In this document: positions 1 to 5,997 of the stretch, one piece after another
Position numbering within the stretch: position 1 is the stretch's first letter
How the letters are laid out: each line of letters begins with the position of its first letter
From: Bacillota bacterium
GTDB taxonomy: Bacteria; Bacillota; Clostridia; Oscillospirales; Oscillospiraceae
Reading direction: 5' to 3'
DNA: 6,257 nt
Assembly (NCBI GenBank): GCA_009781925.1
Contig: WQUU01000091.1
Span: forward strand, 1-6,257
The notes under the pieces: model-generated
What the model was told of the DNA's origin: nothing
Seen by the model: the letters and a program-made list of their open reading frames with translations, nothing else
The model's database searches: none
Program-made: the position numbers and the translations under genes

Positions 1-33
1 ATATTAAATATTAAAAGGGCGCTGGTGAAGCAT

Positions 34-3000
34 ATGGATACGAAAAAAATTGACAGCCTCGCCGTTTTGGACGAGATCAAGACCGCGTACCGCGCGCGCA
101 TGGACAGCTGCCGTCATACCATTCTGATCTGCGGCGGAGGGGGCTGCGTCTCCTCCGGCTGCGCCCAGGTGCGCGCGGCGGCGGAAAAGGTTTTGGCCGA
201 CTGCGGCCTCAGCGCGGAGGTCTGCCTCCAGGAGACCGGCTGCATGGGCGCCTGCGCCGCCGGCCCCGCGATGCTGATTCTGCCGGAGCGTATTTTTTAT
301 ACAAAGCTGACGCCGGAGGCTGTCGGCAAGATCATTCCGGCGCACATCTTGCGGGGACAGATTCTGGAGGAATACACCTTCTTTGATCAGTCCTTTCACC
401 GGCGCGTACCGAAGATCGACGACATCGACTTCTTCCGCCGCCAGGTGAAAATCGCCCTGCGCAACTGCGGGGCCATGGATCACTCCGACATCGAGGCCTA
501 TATCGCGCGAGATGGTTACCGGGCTCTGGCGACTGCGCTGACGATGCAAAAACCTGCAAATGTCATCGCGGAAATCAAGAAATCCGGGCTGTGCGGCCGC
601 GGCGGCGCGGGCTTTCCCACCGGGGTCAAGTGGGAATCCACCGCAAACTCGCCCGGGGAGCGCAAATTCATGGTGTGCAACGCGGATGAGGGCGACCCCG
701 GCGCCTTTATGGATCGCAGCATCATCGAGGGCGATCCCCACTCCGTGATCGAGGGCATGATGCTGGGCGGCTACGCCACCGGCGCGCGGGAGGGCTTTGT
801 CTACATACGCGCCGAGTATCCGCTGGCCATCGCCCGGCTGACCAACGCCATTGCACAGGCGCGGGAGCGCGGGCTTCTGGGGGAACACATCTTCGGCACG
901 GACTTCTCCTTTGCGCTGGAGATCCGCATCGGCGCGGGGGCCTTCGTCTGCGGCGAGGAGACGGCGCTCATGAACTCCATCCAGGGCCAGCGGGGTGAGC
1001 CGCGCCAGAAACCGCCCTTCCCCTCCCAAAGCGGAATTTTCGGCCTGCCCACCACCATCAACAACGTGGAGACCTACGCCAACGTGCCCGCCATTCTGCT
1101 CAAGGGCGCGGATTGGTACGCCGGCTTCGGCTCGGAAAAGAGCAAGGGCACAAAAGTCTTCGCCCTGGCCGGGGATATCGCCAACACCGGATTGGTGGAG
1201 GTGCCCATCGGCATGCCGCTGGGCGACATCCTCTTTGACATCGGCGGCGGCATCCCCGGAGACAAGGCTTTCAAGGCGGCGCAGATCGGCGGTCCCGCCG
1301 GCGGCTGCATCTCCCGGGAGAACCTGAACACCCCCACCGACTACGGTTCACTCCAGGCTCTGGGGGCGATCATGGGCTCCGGCGGTTTGATCGTCATGAA
1401 CGAGGACGCCTGCATGGTGGATACCGCCCGCTTTTTCATGGACTTCATCCGGGACGAGAGCTGCGGCCAGTGTGTGGCCTGCCGCATCGGCACCAAGCGG
1501 ATGCTGGAGATTTTGGAGCGCATCACCAAGGGCGAGGGACAGGAGGGCGACATCGAGCTCCTGGAGGAGCTGGGCCACACCATCCAGGACACGGCCATGT
1601 GCGGTCTGGGCCAGGCCGCGCCGAATCCGGTGCTCAGCGCCATCGCCAATTTCCGCCAGGAGTTTGAAGAGCACATCAAATACAAACGCTGTTCCGCCGG
1701 CGTGTGCTCCGACCTCTTCATCTCCCCCTGCGAGAACACCTGCCCGGCAAATATCAATGTCCCCGGCTACAACGCGCTCATCGCCCAGGGGCGCTTTCTG
1801 GACGCCTATCACCTCATCCGGCAGGAGAACCCCTTCCCCTCGGTCTGCGGGCGCATCTGTACGCGCCCCTGCGAGAGCAAGTGCCGCCGCCGCGGTTTGG
1901 ACGAGGCGGTGGCCATCTGCGATTTGAAGCGCTTTGTCGCCGACTACGCCCGGAAGCACGAACAGGAGTCGTCCAAAGACGTGGTGTTCCCGAAAAACGG
2001 CAAACGCGTGTCGGTTATCGGCGCGGGGGCCTCGGGATTGACCTGCGCCCACTATCTCACGCGCATCGGCTACGACGTGGACGTCTATGAGGCCGAGGAG
2101 CTGGCCGGCGGCGTTTTAGCCTTTGGCATTCCGGAGTATCGCCTGCCCATGGACACCCTCCAGTACGAGATCGGTCTAATCGAGCGCGAGGGCGTGCGCA
2201 TTCATTTGCATACGGAAGTCGGCAAAGACGTGACTTTTGACCGCCTAAAGGCCGAGAGCGACGCCGTGTACGTGGCCAACGGCACGCAATTCCCCCAAAA
2301 AATCGACATCCCCGGCGAGGATCTGCCGGGCGTGATCCACGGGATCAACTTCCTCAAAACGGTGAGTTTTGGCCGGGACTTGCCGAAAGCGGAGACCGCC
2401 GTGGTCATCGGCGGCGGCAACACCGCCATCGACTCCGCGCGCACGGCTCTGCGCCTGGGGGCCAAGCGCGTCAAGATCCTCTATCGCCGCACCCGCTCCG
2501 CCATGCCGGCCTATGACATTGAGATCAACGAGGCGCTCGAGGAGGGCGTGGAGCTCATGGAGCTCGTCCAGCCTGTCCGCATCCTGGCGGGAGCCAACGG
2601 CCGCGTGGAGAAGATCGAGTGCGTGAGGATGAAGCTGGGGGCTTTTGACGCCGGCGGGCGGCGCAAGTCCGTGCCCATCGAGGGCAGCAACTTCTTTGTG
2701 GAGGCCGACCTGGTCATCCCAGCGGTCAGCCAGCACGCGGATCTGCCCTTCATCCCGGCGGAGAATATCGGCCTGACCCCCTGGGGCACCTTTACGGTCA
2801 ACAGCGACACCATGATGACGACCATGCCCGGCGTCTTTGCCGGCGGCGACGTGGTGCGCGGCCCCGACACGGTCATCCAGGCCATCGCGGACGGGAAAAA
2901 GGCCGCCATCGCCATCGACCGCTACTGCGGCGGCCGCGGGGTGCTCAATCGCGGCGCGGAGATCGAATGGAGCTACATCCCGGATGACGACGAGGTCACC

Positions 3001-3135
3001 GAACTGCCGCGCTATCCTCTGGAGATGCTGCCGCTGGAAAAACGCAAAAGCTCCTTTGACGAAGTGGTTCTGGGCTATCACAAACTGACCGCAATGGCGG
3101 AAGCGATGCGCTGCCTCCATTGCGAAAGGAGGTAA
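34..3135 (+). CDS. HydB/NuoF-GltD fusion: NAD(P)-linked flavoprotein subunit of an [FeFe]-hydrogenase
   Basis: Predicted cytoplasmic flavin/Fe-S electron-transfer subunit of 1033 aa, joining a NuoF/HydB module to a GltD/NfnB-type module. Residues about 25-100 are a thioredoxin-like [2Fe-2S] domain (C33, C38, C70, C74). Residues about 140-545 are the NuoF core: glycine-rich GRGGAGFPTG at 188-197, NADEGDPGAF near 216-225 for FMN/NAD, an SLBB region near 375-425, and [4Fe-4S] ligands C477, C480, C483 and C523. The CSAGVC motif (C553, C558) ends the HydB part. Then comes a GltD-like cluster domain (C566, C570, C605, C609, C613, C617), an FAD Rossmann motif GAGASG at 663-668, an NAD(P) motif GGGNTA at 793-798 followed by YRR at 817-819 (typical of NADPH binding in GltD relatives), and the FAD motif FAGGD at 935-939. 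A CxxC (C1027, C1030) closes the protein. The ferredoxin domain usual at the HydB C-terminus is absent. ATG 34 has GGTGA at 24-28. GTG 25 with AAAAGGG at 13-19 is an alternative, and the frame stays open to base 1. Family certain; electron partners inferred. Confidence 0.93.
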   Translation: MDTKKIDSLAVLDEIKTAYRARMDSCRHTILICGGGGCVSSGCAQVRAAAEKVLADCGLSAEVCLQETGCMGACAAGPAMLILPERIFYTKLTPEAVGKIIPAHILRGQILEEYTFFDQSFHRRVPKIDDIDFFRRQVKIALRNCGAMDHSDIEAYIARDGYRALATALTMQKPANVIAEIKKSGLCGRGGAGFPTGVKWESTANSPGERKFMVCNADEGDPGAFMDRSIIEGDPHSVIEGMMLGGYATGAREGFVYIRAEYPLAIARLTNAIAQARERGLLGEHIFGTDFSFALEIRIGAGAFVCGEETALMNSIQGQRGEPRQKPPFPSQSGIFGLPTTINNVETYANVPAILLKGADWYAGFGSEKSKGTKVFALAGDIANTGLVEVPIGMPLGDILFDIGGGIPGDKAFKAAQIGGPAGGCISRENLNTPTDYGSLQALGAIMGSGGLIVMNEDACMVDTARFFMDFIRDESCGQCVACRIGTKRMLEILERITKGEGQEGDIELLEELGHTIQDTAMCGLGQAAPNPVLSAIANFRQEFEEHIKYKRCSAGVCSDLFISPCENTCPANINVPGYNALIAQGRFLDAYHLIRQENPFPSVCGRICTRPCESKCRRRGLDEAVAICDLKRFVADYARKHEQESSKDVVFPKNGKRVSVIGAGASGLTCAHYLTRIGYDVDVYEAEELAGGVLAFGIPEYRLPMDTLQYEIGLIEREGVRIHLHTEVGKDVTFDRLKAESDAVYVANGTQFPQKIDIPGEDLPGVIHGINFLKTVSFGRDLPKAETAVVIGGGNTAIDSARTALRLGAKRVKILYRRTRSAMPAYDIEINEALEEGVELMELVQPVRILAGANGRVEKIECVRMKLGAFDAGGRRKSVPIEGSNFFVEADLVIPAVSQHADLPFIPAENIGLTPWGTFTVNSDTMMTTMPGVFAGGDVVRGPDTVIQAIADGKKAAIAIDRYCGGRGVLNRGAEIEWSYIPDDDEVTELPRYPLEMLPLEKRKSSFDEVVLGYHKLTAMAEAMRCLHCERR
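3125..3132 (+). promoter_or_regulatory. Shine-Dalgarno site of hydA inside the end of the upstream gene
   Basis: AAAGGAGG is a near-perfect ribosome-binding site lying 7 nt before the ATG at 3140. It overlaps the last codons of the fusion gene, whose stop is at 3133-3135. It fixes the hydA start, and the 4-nt gap between genes implies one transcript with coupled translation. Confidence 0.9.
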
Positions 3136-3139
3136 GGGA

Positions 3140-5143
3140 ATGGCGACGGTAAAACTGACAATCAACGGCCAGGCCATCGAGGCCGAGGCCGGCACGACCA
3201 TCATCGACGCGGCCAAGGCAAACGGCATCTCGATTCCGAGCCTGTGCTATCTGCCGAAAATTCACAAGGTCGGCGCCTGCCGCATCTGCGTGGTCGAGGT
3301 GGAGGGCGCGCGGAACCTGCAGGTCTCCTGCCTGACCTCAGTGCGGGAGGGCATGGCGGTACACACTAATACCGGACGGGTCAGGCACGCGAGGAGAGTG
3401 CTCTATGAGCTGATGCTCTCCGACCACTCCCAGGACTGCCTGAGCTGTACGAGAAACCAGAGCTGCGAGTTCCAGAGGCTGGGCCGCCTCCTGGGTGTGG
3501 ACAGCACCCGTTTCATGGGGGAGCGCTCCCAGTACCACTCGGACGCCTCGGTCTCCATCACCCGGGACATGAGCAAGTGCATCCTCTGCCGCCGCTGCGT
3601 GACCATGTGCAACGAGATCCAAGGCACCTGTGTCCTGGGCGCACAGAATCGAGGCTTTGACTCCGTGGTCGCGCCGCCGGACAGCCTGCCCATCGGCTCG
3701 GTGGACTGCGCCTTCTGCGGACAGTGCACCGTGGTCTGCCCCGTGGGCGCGCTGAAGGAGACCTCCGCCGCGCAGAAGGGCTGGGACGCTCTGAATACAC
3801 ACGGTAAACGCACGGTGGTACAGGTGGCCCCAGCGGTGCGCGTCGCCATCGCGGAGGAGTTCGGCGCCCCGGCGGGCACCCGCTGCACCGGAAAATTGGC
3901 CGCCGCGCTGAGGCGTCTCGGCTTTGACGACATCTTTGACACCAATTTCGCCGCCGACCTCACCATCATGGAGGAGGGCACGGAGCTGCTCCACCGGCTC
4001 ACGGACGCGCTGTCCGGAAAAGGGGCCGTGCTGCCGATGCTCACGAGCTGCAGCCCCGGCTGGATCAAGCATATCGAGCACCACTTCTCGGAGCAGCTGG
4101 CGCATCTCTCCACCTGCAAGTCCCCGCACATGATGATGGGCGCGCTGGTCAAGTCCTTTTACGCGGCGCAGATCGGCCAAGAGCCGGAGGACATGTTCGT
4201 GGTCAGCGTCATGCCCTGCACAGCGAAAAAGTTTGAGATCGCCCGGGAGGAGATGAAAAATAACGGCGTGCAGAATGTGGACGCCGTCCTGACCACCCGG
4301 GAGCTGGCTGACATGATCAAATCCGCCGGCATCGATTTTATGGCCATGCCGGATGAGGAATTTGACAATCCCCTCGGCATGTCCACCGGCGCGGCCGACA
4401 TCTTCGGCCTGACCGGCGGCGTCATGGAGGCGGCCCTGCGCACGGTCTACGAAGTGGTCACGGGCCGTCCGATCCCCTTTAAGGGGCTGCACATCACGCC
4501 CATCGAGGGACTCGACCAGGTGAAGGAGACCGCGATCACCATCGCGGATCCGCTGCCGGCTTACAAGATGTTTGACGGCGTGACCCTCCGCGTGGCTGTC
4601 ACGAGCGGTCTGGCGGGCGCGAGCAAGCTGATGAAGCAGGTTGAAGCGGGTGAGTCCCCCTACCACTTCATCGAGATCATGGGCTGCCCCGGCGGCTGCA
4701 TCACCGGCGGCGGGCAGCCCCGGTCGGAGGATCCGCGCGTGCGGCCGAAACGCCTCTCCGGCCTCTATTCGGAGGACGAGAGCAAGGCGCTGCGCAAGTC
4801 CCATGAAAACCCTTATATCCAGGCGCTGTACGCGGACTTTTTGGGCGAGCCCTGCGGCCACGTCTCCCACGAGCTCCTGCACACCACCTACACAAAGCGC
4901 GGCATCTTCAACGAGCTCACCAGCCAGAGATTCGTCCTGGAGGGCGCGGGGGGCAAAATGGATCGCAAAGCGGCTGCGGCTGCGGAACGCACCGACGCGC
5001 GGGCTCAGGCCGATCTCCACGGGAGGGAGGCGCTGGAGTCCTCCAAAGTTTTCGAGCTGGAGGCGGAAAATCGCAGGCTCATGAGCGAACTCCATGACGC
5101 GCAGGAGACGGTGGATATTTTGAAAGGGATTTTGAGCAGGTAG
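3140..5143 (+). CDS. hydA: [FeFe]-hydrogenase catalytic subunit (group A, modular CpI/HydA-like)
   Basis: Catalyses reversible 2H+ + 2e- to H2 at an H-cluster; 667 aa, no signal peptide, so cytoplasmic. The N-terminal plant-type [2Fe-2S] domain uses C36, C47, C50 and C64. The His/Cys [4Fe-4S] motif is H96, C100, C103, C109. Two ferredoxin-type clusters follow: C147, C150, C153, C157 and C190, C193, C196, C200. The H-cluster domain has all three signatures: TSCSPGW at 302-308 (C304), MPCTAKK at 358-364 (C360), and MGCPGGCITGGGQP at 514-527 (C516, C520). The small-subunit-like domain ends near residue 588. Residue 305, normally the proton-relay Cys in TSCCPGW, is Ser here. Residues about 591-667 are an extra tail: an Ala/charged linker, then a heptad coiled coil (a: L640, L647, A654, L661; d: N644, L651, V658, L665). 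There is no C-terminal [2Fe-2S] domain like that of some bifurcating HydA proteins. The gene follows the NuoF-GltD fusion by 4 nt, so that protein is its likely electron partner. Maturases HydEFG are not in the window. Confidence 0.97.
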   Translation: MATVKLTINGQAIEAEAGTTIIDAAKANGISIPSLCYLPKIHKVGACRICVVEVEGARNLQVSCLTSVREGMAVHTNTGRVRHARRVLYELMLSDHSQDCLSCTRNQSCEFQRLGRLLGVDSTRFMGERSQYHSDASVSITRDMSKCILCRRCVTMCNEIQGTCVLGAQNRGFDSVVAPPDSLPIGSVDCAFCGQCTVVCPVGALKETSAAQKGWDALNTHGKRTVVQVAPAVRVAIAEEFGAPAGTRCTGKLAAALRRLGFDDIFDTNFAADLTIMEEGTELLHRLTDALSGKGAVLPMLTSCSPGWIKHIEHHFSEQLAHLSTCKSPHMMMGALVKSFYAAQIGQEPEDMFVVSVMPCTAKKFEIAREEMKNNGVQNVDAVLTTRELADMIKSAGIDFMAMPDEEFDNPLGMSTGAADIFGLTGGVMEAALRTVYEVVTGRPIPFKGLHITPIEGLDQVKETAITIADPLPAYKMFDGVTLRVAVTSGLAGASKLMKQVEAGESPYHFIEIMGCPGGCITGGGQPRSEDPRVRPKRLSGLYSEDESKALRKSHENPYIQALYADFLGEPCGHVSHELLHTTYTKRGIFNELTSQRFVLEGAGGKMDRKAAAAAERTDARAQADLHGREALESSKVFELEAENRRLMSELHDAQETVDILKGILSR

Positions 5144-5146
5144 GGA

Positions 5147-5208
5147 TAAGGTCAAGGCCCCCTCGGCTTCATTGCTGTGGGGGCCTCTCTTTCTGCTTAA
5201 GGTCAAGG
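5147..5208. repeat. Two direct copies of an 11-mer flanking the operon terminator
   Basis: TAAGGTCAAGG occurs at 5147-5157 and again at 5198-5208, 51 bp apart. Each copy runs straight into a hairpin: the terminator for the first, the GGTTCCCG stem for the second. It may be a duplicated terminator-type unit or chance; no function is assigned. Confidence 0.5.
5155..5195 (+). terminator. Rho-independent terminator of the hydrogenase operon
   Basis: A perfect 8-bp stem AGGCCCCC (5155-5162) / GGGGGCCT (5179-5186) begins 12 nt after the hydA stop. Past one T-T mismatch the stem continues for 4 more pairs (5164-5167 with 5174-5177), leaving a 6-nt loop. A pyrimidine-rich, T-rich tail (CTCTTTCTGCTT) follows. 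Confidence 0.85.
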
Positions 5209-5274
5209 GTTCCCGCGGTTACGCCTCGGGAACCGCGCCGCCCTTCGGGCACTCCTCCATAGAGAGGAATTTTT
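5208..5274. repeat. GC-rich structured spacer with overlapping hairpins
   Basis: Four inverted repeats are packed here. GGTTCCCG (5208-5215) pairs with CGGGAACC (5227-5234). CGCGGTT (5214-5220) pairs with AACCGCG (5231-5237); the first two stems share bases and cannot both form. GCCC (5240-5243) pairs with GGGC (5247-5250) around a TTC loop. TCCTC (5253-5257) pairs with GAGGA (5264-5268) and is followed by ATTTTT (5269-5274), which could be a weak second plus-strand terminator. The stretch lies between convergent genes. It resembles the dispersed palindromic spacers seen in some Clostridia, but that cannot be tested from one copy. Confidence 0.55.
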
Positions 5275-5503
5275 AGAAGTACGATGTAAATATCTCATGG
5301 ACTTTTACGCCGTAAACTCGGCAGAGGGTAAAGAGAACGTTAATTTCAAAATCCTTCTCTATTTCAATATCTGCCAAAGTCACCATTTCAATTCCCGATC
5401 GTTGCGACAACTCTGCGATAGACCAGTTGTGCTTTTTCCGAAGTGATTTCAAGTTAGCGCACATTGCGTGATATTGCCGTGTGTTTTCTTCTTGCTTATC
5501 CAC
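5273..5503 (-). CDS. Small XRE/Cro-family HTH transcriptional regulator
   Basis: A 76-aa single-domain DNA-binding protein. After a short charged leader (residues 1-14), the helix-turn-helix bundle runs from about 16 to 73: first helix ANLKSLRKKH, second helix SIAELSQRSG at 28-37, recognition helix EMVTLADIEI at 39-48, ending in VYGVKVHEIF typical of XRE domains. The start is GTG at 5503, supported by AAAAGGGGG (minus strand, 5518-5510) 6 nt upstream. An ATG at codon 14 (5464-5462) lacks a ribosome-binding site and would trim the leader only. The gene is transcribed divergently from a second XRE gene and converges on the hydrogenase operon. A consensus promoter with an operator-like site inside it suggests autoregulation. 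Base composition is clearly more AT-rich than the flanking genes, which suggests horizontal acquisition. Its targets beyond the shared intergenic region are unknown. Confidence 0.87.
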   Translation of the reverse strand: MDKQEENTRQYHAMCANLKSLRKKHNWSIAELSQRSGIEMVTLADIEIEKDFEINVLFTLCRVYGVKVHEIFTSYF

Positions 5504-5524
5504 AGGATGCCCCCTTTTGTTTTT

Positions 5525-5553
5525 ATTATAGAGTTTATTCCTCTAAAAGTCAA
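5525..5553 (-). promoter_or_regulatory. Sigma-A promoter of the minus-strand XRE gene
   Basis: On the minus strand TTGACT (5553-5548) and TATAAT (5530-5525) are separated by exactly 17 bp. The -10 is a perfect consensus and the -35 matches at 5 of 6. A start near 5518 would give a leader of about 15 nt carrying the ribosome-binding site. The spacer holds operator-like site 1. Confidence 0.85.
5529..5545. promoter_or_regulatory. Candidate XRE operator, site 1
   Basis: TAGAGTTTATTCCTCTA is a 17-bp interrupted palindrome (TAGAG-7 nt-CTCTA). It fills most of the -35/-10 spacer of the minus-strand promoter and overlaps its -10 by 2 bp, so a bound repressor would occlude polymerase. It is 15/17 identical to site 2, which lies 25 bp away in the same orientation. 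Binding by either XRE protein is inferred. Confidence 0.68.
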
Positions 5554-5570
5554 TAGTGTATATTCCTCTA
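5554..5570. promoter_or_regulatory. Candidate XRE operator, site 2
   Basis: TAGTGTATATTCCTCTA differs from site 1 only at positions 4 and 7. The right half (TATTCCTCTA) is fully conserved and the left arm has one mismatch to the dyad. It ends 3 bp before the -10 candidate of the plus-strand XRE gene and abuts the -35 of the minus promoter, so it could influence both directions. Confidence 0.65.
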
Positions 5571-5573
5571 AGT

Positions 5574-5579
5574 TACAAT
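5574..5579 (+). promoter_or_regulatory. Candidate -10 of the plus-strand XRE gene
   Basis: TACAAT matches the -10 consensus at 5 of 6 and is placed to give a leader of about 19 nt before the ATG at 5605. No good -35 lies 16-18 bp upstream, where site 2 sits instead, so the promoter is weak or needs an activator. Confidence 0.5.
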
Positions 5580-5604
5580 AAGAACAGGATTAGGGGATGA
5601 CACT

Positions 5605-5841
5605 ATGGATTACGCAGAAAGAATACGGGCGCTTCGGGAAGACAGGGATTGGAACCAAACACAAATAGCGAATATTCTTCGAATAGGTCAAAAAACTTAT
5701 TCTGATTATGAACTTAAAAAGACCCGAGTTCCTGTGGATAGTCTAATCATTTTGGCAAAACTGTATGATGTGGATATGAACTATATTTGCGGGATAAGCA
5801 ATAAAAAAAGAACTTATCCTAAAGAACAAGGTATCTTTTGA
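5605..5841 (+). CDS. Small XRE/Cro-family HTH transcriptional regulator
   Basis: A 78-aa single-domain HTH protein. The first helix is in residues 3-14, the second helix NQTQIANILRI spans 17-27, and the recognition helix QKTYSDYELKK spans 29-39. SLIILAKLYDVDMNYICGI (46-64) is the usual XRE closing helix pair. A short basic tail (66-78) follows, with no effector, dimerisation or peptidase domain. ATG 5605 has AGGGGA (5592-5597) 7 nt upstream. It diverges from the 76-aa XRE gene, and the 101 bp between them carry two operator-like repeats. Like that neighbour it is AT-rich against a GC-rich background. Pairs like this occur in phage and conjugative-element control regions, but no integrase, toxin or relaxase lies here. 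The family is clear; the regulated genes are not. Confidence 0.9.
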   Translation: MDYAERIRALREDRDWNQTQIANILRIGQKTYSDYELKKTRVPVDSLIILAKLYDVDMNYICGISNKKRTYPKEQGIF

Positions 5842-5851
5842 CCTTAAATGC

Positions 5852-5900
5852 TCCTTTCCAAAGGAACTGTCAGCGCGCCGTCCTCGCGCCGCCCGCTGAC
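5852..5900. repeat. Inverted repeats downstream of the plus-strand XRE gene
   Basis: TCCTTT (5852-5857) and AAAGGA (5860-5865) form a tight hairpin. GTCAGCG (5869-5875) pairs with CGCTGAC (5894-5900) around an 18-nt GC-rich loop, and within this GCGCG (5873-5877) can instead pair with CGCGC (5885-5889). There is no clear T-tract, so this is a weak terminator candidate at best. The spacer 5842-5954 has no convincing gene. Confidence 0.45.
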
Positions 5901-5954
5901 TGAGGTTTGCCATTTAAAAGCCCTTGACGAGTCCTGGCCCTTCAAATCTCCCCC

Positions 5955-5983
5955 TTGACAGCCCGCGCGGAGCATGGTACTTT
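5955..5983 (+). promoter_or_regulatory. Promoter of the tRNA-Leu gene
   Basis: A perfect -35, TTGACA (5955-5960), is followed after 17 bp by TACTTT (5978-5983), which is preceded by TGG to form an extended -10. Transcription would begin a few bases before the mature tRNA end at 5998. Confidence 0.72.
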
Positions 5984-5997
5984 ATAGGGGCTCACAC

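Noticed and set aside
4..1029. Open frame of 341 codons on the minus strand opposite the NuoF region
   Set aside because: It lies antisense to conserved FMN/NAD and Fe-S motifs. Its composition is typical of a GC-rich shadow frame and it has no recognisable domain.
2245..3228. Open frame of 327 codons on the minus strand opposite the GltD-like region and the hydA start
   Set aside because: It crosses the junction of two well-supported genes, and its translation has no family features.
3338..5206. Open frame of 622 codons on the minus strand opposite hydA
   Set aside because: It overlies a gene with every hydrogenase motif intact. The translation is His/Gly/Ala/Arg-rich without recognisable domains, as expected for the reverse of GC-rich coding DNA.
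5260..5276. Possible third XRE operator (AGAGGAAT at 5263-5270)
   Set aside because: It shares 8 bases with the conserved half of the operator sites but lacks the second arm. It is better explained as part of the TCCTC/GAGGA hairpin at the end of the minus-strand gene.
5273..5841. Toxin-antitoxin pair
   Set aside because: Both small genes are HTH proteins with no toxin-like partner, and they are divergent rather than in a tandem operon, so a regulator pair fits better.
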